Shown here: positions 11,991 through 23,244 of the stretch, piece by piece
How positions within the stretch are numbered: the first letter of the stretch is position 1
Layout: each line of letters starts with the position of its first letter
Assembly (NCBI RefSeq): GCF_030272615.1
Contig: NC_081406.1
Location: 399,916,939-399,980,938 of the forward strand
Direction: 5' to 3'
Source of the DNA: Cryptomeria japonica
Taxonomy: Eukaryota > Streptophyta > Pinopsida > Cupressales > Cupressaceae
DNA: 64,000 nt
Position numbers and translations under genes: made by a program
The notes under the pieces: model-generated
Database searches by the model: none
Seen by the model: only the letters and a program-made list of their open reading frames with translations
Told to the model about the DNA's origin: nothing

Positions 11991-12340
11991 CATGCGCTAT
12001 CTGATGATCTAGGTGCGCTACAAGAAATTCCCGATGCGCTAAGCTACCTATGTTACGCGCTAACTCAAAGTTGTGGAAACTGTTGTTGAATGGGAAGATT
12101 ATGCGCTAATATGTCTTGATTAAGCGCTGTTATTTAGACTGAAAGTGCTAAGTTAAGCTTCTTATACGCTATACTGATGCTCAAAAAGTGCTAATATGGT
12201 TTCACAAAGCACTATTGAAATGTTTACCAGTTTGACAATTGTTTATGCGCTATTTTGATTGATGAAAGCGCTAAGTTCTGGTTTGCATGCGCTATAATAT
12301 GATCGATACGTGCTGGGAGGTTGCTCCTACACGCTAAACT
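11991..12340. repeat. TGCGCTA short-motif array 1, leader of element A
   Basis: About 14 copies of a core close to (A/T)GCGCTA occur, with variants such as GTGCTA, CGCGCTA, ACGCTA and AGCGCTA, every 20-30 bases with unrelated spacers. The same core recurs on the other side of the conserved leader block (13890-14150) and in the leader of C. Conserved core with free spacers argues for a protein or small-RNA target, not for simple slippage. Confidence 0.75.
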
Positions 12341-12469
12341 GTCCTGATTGCTTTGTTGTTGGTTGTTTTTAGAGATTTTTAACACTTGTTTGTTTTGATG
12401 GATGATTTTCTGAAAATAACTTGAAAACATGGCATAAAAGAAGTAACCAATTTTGCTTATACTAAACAT

Positions 12470-13860
12470 ATAGTGCATGTTTTGCGAGGATGTGTTCAAA
12501 TCCCCAATGTTTTCATAGGTTTGAATACAAGTAAGACAAATCAGATAGACTCTTTATTCAAGGGTCATCAACAATACCATATCCCACTAGTCTCGATACT
12601 CCGTCAGCTCAAACAAACATGTCACCCCCTAGGGGCACCCATTTTTTTGCCTTTTGTCAGAAATTAACTCAAAGTGAATTGCTTCACAATTGAGTAGTTA
12701 TCTTGGGAGATATATGGTGAGTAATCTTGGGGGTAGATTCCTCCCCACCCTTGCACTATGATATTGGAGATGTTTGGATACTGACTCAGCTCAAAGCTTC
12801 TATTTCTAAAGTTTTTAATTAGGCTTCCTGTTCTGTATTCAATGATAAAATCCCTTGGGAGGCTTCCCAACCTTTAGAACAAAGGATTTACGTATCTTAA
12901 AGATACTGGGGGAAGGCTAATTGCTAAGCAAAACCATTGAAGGGACTTTTGTCAACCTCCACTTTTGATTATAGTGGGTTGGAACACTTGGCGATAAAGT
13001 CATTTCCCACTTAGGTCCTTCACCTCTCACCGACCATTTAAATGGTGCTCTAAGAGCAAATTGGGAGGGCAGGCCTGCTAAAGAATGTAAATGCTTTAAA
13101 TAAATAAAGCATAAGTGTGGTTCGGCTTTTTGATCACCCAGTTAAGGGGAGAGCACATACCTTCCACTTTTGAGACAAGGCAAACAATGGTTCTTTTTAG
13201 CCTTCAAGACAATAATTTTCTAACTTCTAGTTGGAGATTTTGCTCCTAAAGATCATGGTGTTCTTTTTAACCTTTCATAGCAAAGTGTGTATTTTAGAAC
13301 CTTTGAAAAATAAGCTAGGTCAACAAAGAGAATCGCGATTTGGTCAACAAAATTAAAGTCGATAGGGGAAACATTTCCCTCTTTGCTTTGCATAAAATGA
13401 AGATGAGGTTCTTTTACCTTTGCAAAAATAAAATTGATCCTTTTAGGCACCAAAGGAAGGTGAAGTTTGTTTTAACCTTGCTGAAAGTAATTTGTTTTGT
13501 TGTTTTTAGAGCCCCAAAGTGAAGCATTTTTCCTTTTCTAACTTGGAAGAAAGCAAAAATGAATTTTGTTGTTCTTTTTACCTTGTAATAAAGAAAAGAT
13601 GGCATTTCATTTTAAACACGAAAAAGAAGTATGAGGTTCATTTTAAGCATCCAAAATGAAAATATGAGGTTTATTTTACCTTGTACAAAAAGGGAGAGTC
13701 AATTATTTTTAACTAACTTCTTTTGAAAAAAAGTAAAAAAAAAGAAGATAAAACTTCTAAACTAACTCCTTCCCCTGCACAAAAAAGATTAGAACTTGCA
13801 TGAAATTCGTTAGTATTCGAATGTTAGTGTTGGATTACATAAGCCTAAAATGATTTTCCT
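12470..13860 (-). other. Conserved non-coding leader block, element A
   Basis: The block shares long stretches with C (48960-49850) and the nested fragment (24010-24620). The best core is at 13125-13162, minus strand TATGTGCTCTCCCCTTAACT followed by GGGTGATCAAAAA. A second core near 13060-13085 reads TTTAGCAGGCCTGCCCTCCC. No reading frame is shared by the copies. Possible roles are packaging, dimerisation or translation control of the genomic RNA; this is inference. Confidence 0.65.
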
Positions 13861-13889
13861 CAGTTACAAATTTTTCTTCTTTGCTAACT

Positions 13890-14150
13890 CTATGCGCTAC
13901 ACTGTAGCACCAATGCACTACAGTAATGACAAATGCGCCACAGAATAGACCCTATGCGCTACACTGTTCACCAGATGCACTAGACTGGTTTCTTAATGTG
14001 CTGTGATTTTATAGTTGTCATTCAAAAGTGTTATATGCTAACCTAAGTTCTCAATGCGCTAATGTTAGAGTCTAATGCGCTAAACAGTGAGCGAGATGCA
14101 CTAGCAAATGGTTTCTAAATGCTAAAAGAAGGCTCCAATGTGCTAACTCA
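13890..14150. repeat. TGCGCTA short-motif array 2, next to the primer site of element A
   Basis: Roughly 13 copies of ATGCGCTA, ATGCACTA, ATGCGCCA or ATGTGCTA are spaced 18-30 bases apart, beginning about 65 bases downstream of the primer-binding site on the minus strand. Together with array 1 it brackets the conserved leader block. Confidence 0.75.
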
Positions 14151-14212
14151 GATTTTTCACGTACTTGTAATATCACTCCTGCATCAAAAACAATATGTTT
14201 TATGGGGTTGAA

Positions 14213-14229
14213 CCCCATGGTGGGCGCCA
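14213..14229 (-). other. Primer-binding site, element A
   Basis: On the minus strand TGGCGCCCACCATGGGG follows the LTR end (…CACACA) after four bases. It starts with TGG, as expected for pairing to the CCA end of a tRNA. I did not assign the tRNA. Confidence 0.75.
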
Positions 14230-14772
14230 TAAATGTGTGCAGGAAAAGTGGTGCAAAGAAACAAAAATTTTGGTGTTAAAAGGTCCACACACCAATGGGA
14301 CTCTTGTTGCAAGTTATGGAGCTATATTGAATAGCTCAACTCCCCAAGGGATGTTGCATTGTTCTCTATCTCATGGGATCCCTCAAGTCAATGCCTTTGC
14401 TCTCAGATCACTAAGCAAAGTGACTTCAGGAATGACAACTCCAAGAATGAGAGATGTTTGATCAACATAATATGAATGCATTCCTAGTTATGCATGATAT
14501 TAAATCTAATATAATTTAAACTAGCATGGATATGATGATAAGATAAAAGATTAGTAAAACCTATCCTAACATGATATACTAGTCTAATATGAGAGTGCTT
14601 ATGATAATGGAAATGCTTCTTAAAATGTTTATTAAGATGATTTCTATTCAAAGAGAGGCTAAATGCTTGATTTAATGATTATGGATTGGATGCATGAAAC
14701 TTGGATATACTTAGTAAAATGTCTATAAGTTTGATACTAAAGACTTGGATATGAAAATGAGAGAATGAGAGC

Positions 14773-14783
14773 TCTATTTATAG
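14773..14783 (-). promoter_or_regulatory. TATA box in the LTR of element A
   Basis: The minus strand reads CCTATAAATAGAGCTC. It lies about 940 bases into the LTR once the copia insertion is removed, and C/D LTRs have a TATA at about 720-810 bases from their start. It would drive the genomic RNA. Confidence 0.65.
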
Positions 14784-15075
14784 GAAAAATAGGGCCATGG
14801 AAGGTCAATATTGGATAATCTTAACAAGGGCTAGGATTGAAAGTTATCAATCCATGTTTACAATTCTCACCAATGAAATGGTGGCAATTGTCAACAAAAG
14901 ACTACTTGAGAAGAGATGTAAGAAGCATTAAATGCCTGAGAAGACATGATGGTTACCTTAGGAGGTAAGGGTTAAGGTTAGGCTAAGGGTTATCCAATGG
15001 ATAAAGCTTTTACCCAAAGGATAAACTCTTGTGCAAGGGTTAAAGGGATAACCATGGTCAAAACAATGAATACTT

Positions 15076-15080
15076 GATGA
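15076..15080. repeat. Target site duplication of the copia element (left)
   Basis: GATGA immediately before the LTR start (TGTTGG) is repeated at 26034-26038 directly after the LTR end (ACTATCA). Five bases is the normal duplication length for copia integrase. Confidence 0.9.
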
Positions 15081-16625
15081 TGTTGGCAATATTGCATTAT
15101 AACAGACAATGAAAGATTGTTGGCATTTCAATAAGGATATTGAGAAGGTTGTTGATGATTATGGATATAACTGATTAAAGATGTTTTACTATCTTGATAT
15201 TGTTATTTTGTCATTGATGTCAAGAAATTGATTTTCTAATTCAGTATGATGTTGCCATATCTTGAGAAGTATGATATGAAGATTATAAAGAAGTTGGTAA
15301 AAGACACAGGAAAGAATATGATGAATAAAGGGATGAATAAGGTATTCAATGGGCAACTACTATCGAGTCAGACAATGATGAGATCATGATGTTTTAGATT
15401 GTTTTAACATCATACATATGTTGTAAAATGTAAAGGTTAATACTATACTATGTTATCAGGCAAAGAACCTAGTCAGTAAACCCTAAGGAACCTATTTGGT
15501 AAACCCTAAGGTTATCGCTATCGGTTAATGAAGGCAGAATGTCTACCGAGTGAAGTTTAGTATTCACTGAGTTGTTACCGAGTTGTAACCGAGCTATAAC
15601 AGAATGCATTAAATGTTCGCATGCGGTATTTAATGAAAGAAGCTGATGAACTTGAGCGAATCAATGATTGGTAAGCCGTGGAAGAAGTTTGTTAACGAAT
15701 CTAAGGCAATGGAAAGTCGGCATGAAGATCTATAGCTCAGATTGAACCGCAATACCCTGGCACAAGTTCCAAGACTATTATGCAAGTTCCAAGGTGGGGT
15801 AAAACATTTTTAGATCGAAAGATGCATTGAAACTGGACAAGATTGAAGATCTGATGGCTATGATTGATCATGGGAAATGTGATCAAGGAGATTAAGTGGT
15901 TACCTAATTGTTTATATATAGGAAACTGTTGATAAACAATGCATGCGGGCAAGTGTATGCATAGGGATGCTACATAGTGATTACCGAGCATAGAAGCTTG
16001 AAGACCTATTGGAATAACAGAGTATAGAAGCCCAGCAGATAGACAAGATTAGTTCTATGTCTAAATTGTATTGAACAAATAGGAATCTGCTTTAGCATTT
16101 TAGATGTGAAGTTGCAGATAGATTTTATTACTGTTATTTTGTGAAAGTGACAGAAAATCTCTTAACCGAGTGGACTTAACAGTCTTATATGTAAATCCTC
16201 TAGCAAGGTGACATTCTGATTGAGTGTTTGAAATCCTTTGACAAGGTCACTTCTAACAAGGTGAAGATCCTAACAGATCTGAGGGAAATCCCTTAACCGA
16301 GTCACATCTAGCAATGTGTTTGTAATCTTTAACAAGATTTGCTTTTAACCGAGAATACTCTAGAAGAGTATATTTCTTAGTGGGTCCGAAATCCCACAGT
16401 GGTTTTTCCCTATTTGGGTTTCCACGTTAAATCTGGTGTTATGAGGTTTATATTGTTCATATGCTTTTGAGTTTGCATGTTTGACAATTTTGGTTATATG
16501 ACTGATATATATGTTACCGAGGTTGAATCTGATGTTTTTATGGATGATTAAGTTTGTATGATTCACCCCCCCTCTCATCTTGTTGGCTATTGGATCTGTA
16601 CTTATATTAAGTATCAGAACTATCA
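15081..16625 (+). repeat. 5' LTR of the copia element (1545 bp)
   Basis: It begins TGTTGGCAAT and ends TATCAGAACTATCA just before the primer site. The second half carries seven or more copies of ACCGAG (for example 15552, 15575, 15983, 16150, 16287, 16347, 16507), often as TTAACCGAG. A C-run (CACCCCCCCTCTCATC) lies about 60 bases before the end. Confidence 0.95.
15911..15922 (+). promoter_or_regulatory. TATA box in copia 5' LTR
   Basis: TTTATATATAGG lies in the centre of the LTR. The 3' LTR has TTTATAAATAGG at 25318-25329. It is the likely start of the genomic transcript. Confidence 0.7.
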
Positions 16626-16627
16626 AT

Positions 16628-16639
16628 TGGTATCAGAGC
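16628..16639 (+). other. Primer-binding site of copia element
   Basis: TGGTATCAGAGC starts two bases after the LTR. This is the classical copia site complementary to the 3' end of initiator methionine tRNA. Confidence 0.9.
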
Positions 16640-16689
16640 TTTGGAATACGAAAGGAAATTTTAAATGTACTTGAGTTAAAGATCCAAAG

Positions 16690-17817
16690 ATGTATAAGAG
16701 GGATGAACCGAACCTGAACAAGTCAAGTTTCTCTACATGGCAGAAAAGGATGAAGCTACATCTATCAGGAGTTGGAGAATATGCTGTATACTATCTGGAG
16801 AATGATTTTGTCACACCAAACACCTATCCATTGACTATGGAAGAGATAAAGGCGAAGCAAGAACATATTCAAGCAATGATTGAAATAACATCTGCATTGA
16901 CCGATTCAGAGTTTAATGATCTAGAAGGCTGCAATGATGCAAAGACAATGTGGAATAAGCTCATATCAGTATATGGAGGAGATGAACATGTTCAAAGAGA
17001 AAAAGTAGATAGTTTAAGAGGATAACTTGAATCTATGAGGATGAATGAAGGTGAGAACATAACTTAGTACAGTACAAGACTAAAGGAGATTGTCAATCAA
17101 ATCAAAGGAGTAGGTGGAACTATTGAAGAAAAGGATATAACAAGTAAGTTGTTAAGAACCCTTCTACCAGCTTATGCAATCCGAGTCTTAGCAGTCAATG
17201 AATTGAGGTCTGTACCTAATATGCCAGTTTCTTTGGATGCTACTTTTGGTAAGCTACATGCATTTGAGTTAATTAATTTTGATAACAGTGGATCTTCGGT
17301 AAATAAAGTTGAATCTGCATTTAGTTCTTTTCATCTTGATGTATCTAATGATTACAATGAAAGAAAGTATAAGTACTCTGAAGGAGATCATAGTGGAGCA
17401 AGTGAAAGATTTCGGAAGAACATGGAAGAAGTACACAAATTGTATGAAGAAATCAGAAAGCAAGAAGAGTTTGAAGCACTATTGGCCAAAAGGTTATCGA
17501 GAGGCAAAGGTAAGTATAAAGGAAAACTACCTTTGAAATGTTTCAATTGTGATAAGATTGGACATATGGCTTCTAACTGTCCTAATAAATATTTTACTGA
17601 AAAGAGAGATTACCGAGATGATAGACATAAAGATAACCATTACAGAGGACACCGAGACTTCAGAAGAAGAGATAAAAAGACATGCTTAATAGCTGATGAG
17701 GAATCTAATGATGATAAATCAGATGAGACTGATACAAAGGAAGTTGTTTATGTGGCTATCAAGGATGGATCAGATGAAGAAAGGTATGAAGAAAAAGCCC
17801 TAATATCTCACATAAAC
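16690..17817 (+). pseudogene. Gag portion of copia polyprotein
   Basis: The frame opens at 16690 and reads as a copia Gag: WQKRMKLHLSG near the start, LTDSEFNDLEGC and AKTMWNKLISVYGG in the UBN2-type core, and a zinc knuckle CFNCDKIGHMASNC (near 17539) of perfect CX2CX4HX4C form. Stops at 17023-17025 (TAA) and about 17065 (TAG) interrupt it; each is one C-to-T change from a glutamine codon expected at that place. The region after the knuckle is charged. It would form the particle shell and bind RNA. Confidence 0.9.
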
Positions 17818-19170
17818 ACTAATGATTATTGGATTATAGATAGTTGATGCTCACATCATATGACATGAGATAAACACAAGTTGGTTATGTTAGAAGATTA
17901 TGATGGAGGCTATGTTATATTTGGTAATGATGCACCATGTCTGGTAAGAGGTAAAGGATCTATAACACTTCTTGATAATGCAAGATGCAATGATGTCTAT
18001 TGGGTTGAAAGTTTGAAATACAATTTGTTGAGTGTAGCACAACTAAACAACACAGGTTACCAAATAGAATTTCAGAAAGGAATTGTCAAAGTTCATGACA
18101 AGAATGGAAAGTTAGCTGCTACCGGGACACAAACAAAAGGTAATACATTTCACCTTGACTCAACTTGGAATAAGTGTTTGCATGCAAAGATTGATGGTAC
18201 CTAGCTATGGCATAAGAGATTTTGTCATGTAAATTTTGATAACCTGATCAAGATAAGTAAGAAGCACAGAGTAAGAGGACTACCAAGTCTTGAAAAACCT
18301 AAGAATGCTATGTGCTGAGGATGCCAGATGGGTAAGATGACAAGATCAAGCTTTACAAGTAAGTCTTACACTTCTAAGGGAATTTTAGATCTAGTGCACA
18401 CTGATCTTTGTGGTCCTATGAAAGTTCAAAGTTATTATGGTGATAAGTATTTCATATTATTTGTGGATGACTATTCAAGGATGATGTCAGTAATGTTTTT
18501 AAAAGAAAAATCAGAAGCTTTTCAAATGTTTAAATGATACAAGGCAAGAGTTGAAAATGAAACAGGAAGACAACCAAAATGTCCTAGATCAGATAGAGGA
18601 GGAGAGTTCACATCTGATGAATTCAACTTATTCTGCAATGATCATGGTATTAAAAGACAAGTCTCTGCACTGAGAATTCCACAACAGAATGGAATAGCTG
18701 AAAGAATAAACAAATCTATTATGGATTGTGCTAGAACACTGATGATTGAGAAGAAGGTGCCACAAACATTTTGAAGAGAAGCAATAAGCACAGTTGTTTA
18801 CACCTTGAACCGAGTTCAATTGAAGAAAGGTACTTTGAAGACACCATATGAGATCTGGTATGATAAGAAACCTAATGTTAGTTATTTTAAAATCTTTGGA
18901 AGTAGATGCTATGTTCATAAAGATGATAGAAATGGCAAGTTTGATCAGAAAAGTGAAGAAGGAACATTTCTAGGATATTCTTCTAGAAGTAAAGCATTTA
19001 AATGTCTGATCAAATCATCTAACAAAATAGTAGAAAGTGCAAATGTGAAAATTGATGAATTTGCAGAAAGAAATGATGAAGGAAATTCCAAAGAACCAGA
19101 AGACTATGATGAATTTGTCTATGTGCAACTGAGAAGTCATACTGAGAAAACTATTGAAGAAAATGAAGAA
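17818..19170 (+). pseudogene. Protease, GAG-pre-integrase and integrase of copia polyprotein
   Basis: The protease site reads WIIDS, stop, CSHHMT, where the glycine of DSG is now TGA. The GAG-pre-integrase motif LWHKRFCHVNFDNL follows with a CxGCQMGKM zinc segment. The integrase core shows HTDLCGPM, RSDRGGEF and QQNGIAERIN (DDE triad intact), then KTPYEIWYDKKPNVSYFKIF and FLGYSSRSKAFKC. Stops occur at about 17845, 17867, 18202, 18316, 18535, 18772 and 19177, all in the same frame as Gag. Confidence 0.9.
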
Positions 19171-20376
19171 AATATCTAGTTACCGAGTGATGAAGAAGAT
19201 CATACACAGCCTACCAAGCATGTATTAGCCAAGTATGTCAGAAGACATCATGCACCAAGTCAGATTATAGGAGATAAGGATGATCCAGTGATGACAAGGA
19301 ACAAACTGAGACAGAACACATGTTTGATATCTGAATTTGAACTGAGAATAGTAAAAGAGGCATTTAACATTGAATATTGGGTAAATGCTATGATAGAAGA
19401 GATTGATCAAATCAAGAAGAATGACACATGGACACTAATCCCAAGACCGAAAGACAAAAATGTAATCGGTACAAAGTGGATTTTCAGAAACAAGCTAAAT
19501 GAAAAAGGGGAGGTCATTCGAAACAAAGCAAGATTAGTTTGCAAAGGTTATGCACAAGAAGAAGGAATTGATTATGGTGAAACTTTTGCACCTGTTGCCA
19601 GACTTGAAGGAGTAAGAACATTGTTGGCCTATGTCGCTTTCAAGAACTTCAAGGTATATCAAATGGATGTGAAATCTGCATTTCTGAATGGAATATTAGA
19701 AGAAGAAGTTTTCATTGAACAACTTGAAGGATTTGTTGAAGACAATAATAAAGGTTAGGTATGTAAGTTGAACAAAGATTTATATGGTTTGGAACAAGCA
19801 CCAAGAGAATGGTATGAAAGATTGCACTCTTATTTGATTAAGATTGGTTTTATAAGGACAAGTGAGAACAATAACATGTACATGAAGAATGATGAAAATG
19901 GAATACTGATCTCAGCCATATTTGTTGATGATATTATATTTTGTGGAAATGACTCTTTATGCAAGAACTTTGGAAATGAAATGAGTAAAGAATTTGAGAT
20001 GTCATTAATCGGTGAGATAAAGTATTTTATAGGTTTATAGATACTGCAAATGAAAAATGAGATTTTCATTACTCAATCCAAGTACATAAAGGAAATCTTG
20101 AAGAAATTTGGAATGGATGATTCAAAACCAGTAAGTACTCCTATGACTACCAGCTGTAAATTATCAAAGAATGATGAATCTGCATTTGTTGATGAGACAC
20201 TCTACCGATCCATGATTGGAAAGCTACAATATGTTGTTCACAGTAGACCAGACATAACACATGCAGTAGGTATAGTTGCAAGATTCTCTATAGATCCCAA
20301 GGAAACACACATGACAACAATCAAAAGAATTTTTAGATACTTGAAAGGCACAGAGGATTATGGCTTAGTATATTAG
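19171..20376 (+). pseudogene. Reverse transcriptase of copia polyprotein
   Basis: Typical copia RT boxes appear in order: [83 protein letters not shown] and the catalytic AIFVDDIIF. Then come KPVSTPM, GKLQYVVHSRPDI and IFRYLKGT. Stops lie at about 19756, 20038 and 20374. All catalytic aspartates remain. Confidence 0.92.
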
Positions 20377-20874
20377 AAAGGAAAGGATTTTGATTTAAAA
20401 GTTTATACTGATGCTGATTGGGTAGGCAACATTGATGACAGAAAAAGAACAAGTGGTGGAGCTTTCTTTTTAGGAGAAAGACTAGTGAGTTGGCTTAGCA
20501 AGAAACAAGGATGTGTTTCACAGTCAACAACAGAAGCTGAATACGTTGCCACAGCATTGAATTGTACCAACATTGCATGGATCAAACAACTGTTGGAAGG
20601 TATAAATAAGAAAGTTACCGAGCCAGTAACTATATTCTGTGACAATACTAGTGCCATTAATATTTCAAAAAATCCTGTTATGCACTCTAAGACAAAGCAC
20701 ATATCTATCAAATATCATTATCTTAGAGAAGAATCTCAAGAGAAGAAAGTGGTGTTGGAATATGTTAGCACAAAGGAGAAAATAGCATATATCTTCATCA
20801 ATCCACTACGAAAGGACACTTCTGAATATCTCAGAAGTAAGTTAGGGGCCCTACCCCTATCTTCTACTCATTGA
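20377..20874 (+). pseudogene. RNase H end of copia polyprotein
   Basis: The copia RNase H is clear: YTDADWVGNIDDRKRTSGG, SWLSKKQGCVSQSTTEAEY, FCDNTSAINISKNPV, SKTKHISIKYHYLRE. The stop at 20872-20874 is the natural end of the polyprotein. The preceding stop at about 20374 (TAG) separates it from RT in the same frame. Confidence 0.92.
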
Positions 20875-21305
20875 CCGAGTTCAGTGAAATCATCAATCCG
20901 ATGAGTCTATTGAATATATTTTGGGAGTTGATGCTGGAGTTATACACTTTAGGATGTTTTCTAAAAGTGTACTGGAATTTATACTAGAAATAATACAAAG
21001 AATATCACAGGGAATAGGAATTGAAGACAAATGCTCTGACCGAGACTCAGTTGATACACAACAGCAGGAAATAGCTTCTTACAGAAACAAATTATGTTTT
21101 ATTTCTTTTCTTTTTGGCATTGTTGTCAAAGGGGGAGAATACCTATGAAAGGGGAGAAGAGCAGACTATGGATTGGAAAGAAGACTGAGAAAACAGGAGA
21201 AGTCTAATGTATGGGGGAGAGCATTTTAGCATTTCAGAATCACAGCAATCTGAATCTATCAAGGTCAAATCAATTGATTTTGCCATCAATGCCAAAGGGG
21301 GAGAT
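20875..21305 (+). other. Copia 3' untranslated region and polypurine tract
   Basis: No gene is seen in 20875-21293. The tract AAAGGGGGAGAT at 21294-21305 touches the 3' LTR start and would prime plus-strand DNA. A second GGGGGAGA run occurs at 21130 and another at 21212, so extra priming sites are possible. Confidence 0.85.
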
Positions 21306-21585
21306 TGTTGGCAATATTGCATTATAACAAACAATGAAAGATTGTTGGCATTTCAATAAGGATATTGAGAAGGTTGTTGATGATTATGGATACAACTAAT
21401 TAAAGATGTTTTACTATCTTGATATTATTATTTTGTCATTGATGTCAAGAAATTGATTTTCTAATTTAGTATGATGTTGCCATATCTTGAGAAGTATGAT
21501 ATGAAGATTATAAAGAAGTCGGTAAAAGACACAGGAAAGAATATGATGAATAAAGGGATGAATAAGGTATTTAATGGGCAACTAC
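21306..21585 (+). repeat. Copia 3' LTR, left part
   Basis: It matches 15081-15363 with few differences, nearly all transitions. It ends at GCAACTAC, where the 5' LTR continues TATCGAG but here an unrelated LTR (TGTAGACACC) begins. Confidence 0.9.
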
Positions 21586-21844
21586 TGTAGACACCTAAAA
21601 ATGGTCAACGCTTGCGAGGTCATACTTTAACATTTGCGCATTGCCTCATTTTAGGTTTTTGCGTCACATTAACATTTCTCCTATATCACGCACTTGATTT
21701 TTATCATTTGCGAGCATCGAGTCATTCTTCTGCATTCTTCAATCATCTCGTCCTCGAATTTGGTCTTGTTGACAACACTATCCAGTCATGATTTTGATCG
21801 ATTTTACTCTGTCGCATCAATGTGCGTATTCATTTGTCATCATT

Positions 21845-21955
21845 TTGGACATCGTCAATCCTAATTAGGGTTTTGTCCTCCTAGCAATCTTATCAATTTT
21901 ATCATCAATCTTATCATTTTGGACATCGTCAATCCTAATTAGGGTTTTGTCCTGT
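21845..21955 (+). repeat. Direct duplication of about 50 bp in the nested LTR
   Basis: A unit containing ACATCGTCAATCCTAATTAG and GGGTTTTGTCCT occurs at about 21850-21893 and again at about 21925-21953, separated by similar TCAATCTTATCA words. Confidence 0.8.
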
Positions 21956-22574
21956 TTTCAATCTTATCATTTGGCGATCGGTTTATCAATCTTGTCGATT
22001 TATCATCAATCCTTCAATCTTGTCATTTTGCGATCGATTTGTCATCGATCGTGGTCATGTCTAATCTTGTCATCTTGCAATCTATTTTGTCAATTTTGTC
22101 ATTTTTCAACCGATTTGTCATCGATCATTGTCTGTCTCAATTATGTCAATTTGGATCAATTTGTCATTGTTCCTCGTCAATTGGCGCATCTATCAATCAA
22201 ATCATTTTGTCGCATTGGTCATTTATCAAATCAAAACATGATCAAGTCAATTATAGACCTAATTATCATCCTTGCATTTCTAATTCGTCTTCTAGGGTTT
22301 CATGATTCAATCATTTAACCTAATTTGTCATTTCTTCCTTTAGGATTAAATAAATTACTTATTTATCCTAAGTTTCCTTATTACAATTAAATCTTCATTT
22401 AATTGTCTAATTATTCCTCTTTGTGAATTGATTAATAAATGAAAAATTATTAATTAATTCACTAAATCCTAATTTCTAATTTCTTTCAATTTCTAATTTC
22501 CTATTTTCATTATTTTCTAATTTCCTAATTTCTTAATTCTTAAATTCAATTTTCTCCTATTTCTTTCCTAAATT

Positions 22575-22795
22575 TATGGCAATGACATAGAAATTTGTCA
22601 TAAAATGTCATAAATTGTCATAAAATTCTTGACATAGAAATGTGTCATAGAATTTGTCATGAATTTGTCATAAAATGTCATAGAACTTGTCTTGACATAG
22701 CAATTTGTCATAGAACTTGTCTTGACATGGAAATTTGTCATAAAATCTGTCATAAAATTGTCATAAGCCTCTTTGCATAGCAATATGTCATAACT
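22575..22795 (+). repeat. TTGTCATA short-motif array in the nested LTR
   Basis: Around 18 copies of TGTCATA or TGACATA occur in 220 bases, in the form AATTTGTCATAAAA and CTTGACATAGAA. Frames on either strand here are translations of the repeat. Confidence 0.8.
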
Positions 22796-23244
22796 TTGCT
22801 ATTATTGATTTGAATTTCTATTCAAATCTCTTTCATGCTAATTTGCTCATTTTTCCAATTTCTCTATAAATTGGATGATTTTCTTCAATCAAATCCCTTG
22901 AATCTTGATCCCTTAATTAATAGTCCGAATTTCTATCAAACTACCGAACTTTCGTTTCTAGTACTCTTGAGCCTTTTTGCTTTCAATTGTGTGAGCACTT
23001 GTAGGTGAGATCCACAAACCCATTGAAGAGGAAAGAACAACAATGGAGCCGCATGGAAGGAGTATTCAATCTTACATCTGGTTTGCATAATTTTTTCTTT
23101 TGAATGCTTCATTTTCATACCTCTATTGAATGTGCTTTGGAGTTAGGTTCATTTCAATGAGTATTCTTGTGATTAAGCTATCATATTTTGTGTTTTGATT
23201 GATCTACTTGTTTTGATGATTTCTAATTTCTACGCTACATTAAT

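Larger units (their letters stand above)
11561..14212 (-). other. Leader (5' untranslated region) of element A
   Basis: This is 2.6 kb between the primer site and gag with no credible gene. It has three parts, read on the minus strand: a motif array (14150-13890), a block of about 1.4 kb conserved in C and in the nested fragment (13860-12470), and a second motif array (12340-11991). About 430 bases before gag follow, in which I see nothing specific. Short frames inside are not supported by homology between copies. Confidence 0.7.
14234..15080 (-). repeat. 5' LTR of element A, 3' portion
   Basis: The LTR end on the plus strand is TGTGTGCAGG at 14234, four bases from the primer site. The LTR is cut at 15080 by the copia element and resumes at 26034. 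Together the two parts make about 1.47 kb. No gene is present; a short frame at 14195-14461 has no support. Confidence 0.8.
21586..23239 (+). repeat. LTR of the nested A-type fragment (1654 bp)
   Basis: It runs from TGTAGACACC to CTACGCTACA, with TG and CA ends. The second half is AT-rich as in the A and C LTRs. Stretches of TGTCAT words dominate 21850-22340. TTTCTCTATAAATTGG near 22859 is a plausible TATA region. Confidence 0.75.

Noticed and set aside
21947-22318. Plus-strand open frames of about 90-120 codons
   Set aside because: They translate the TGTCAT/ATCAAT-rich repeat sequence of an LTR; two overlapping frames are open for the same reason.
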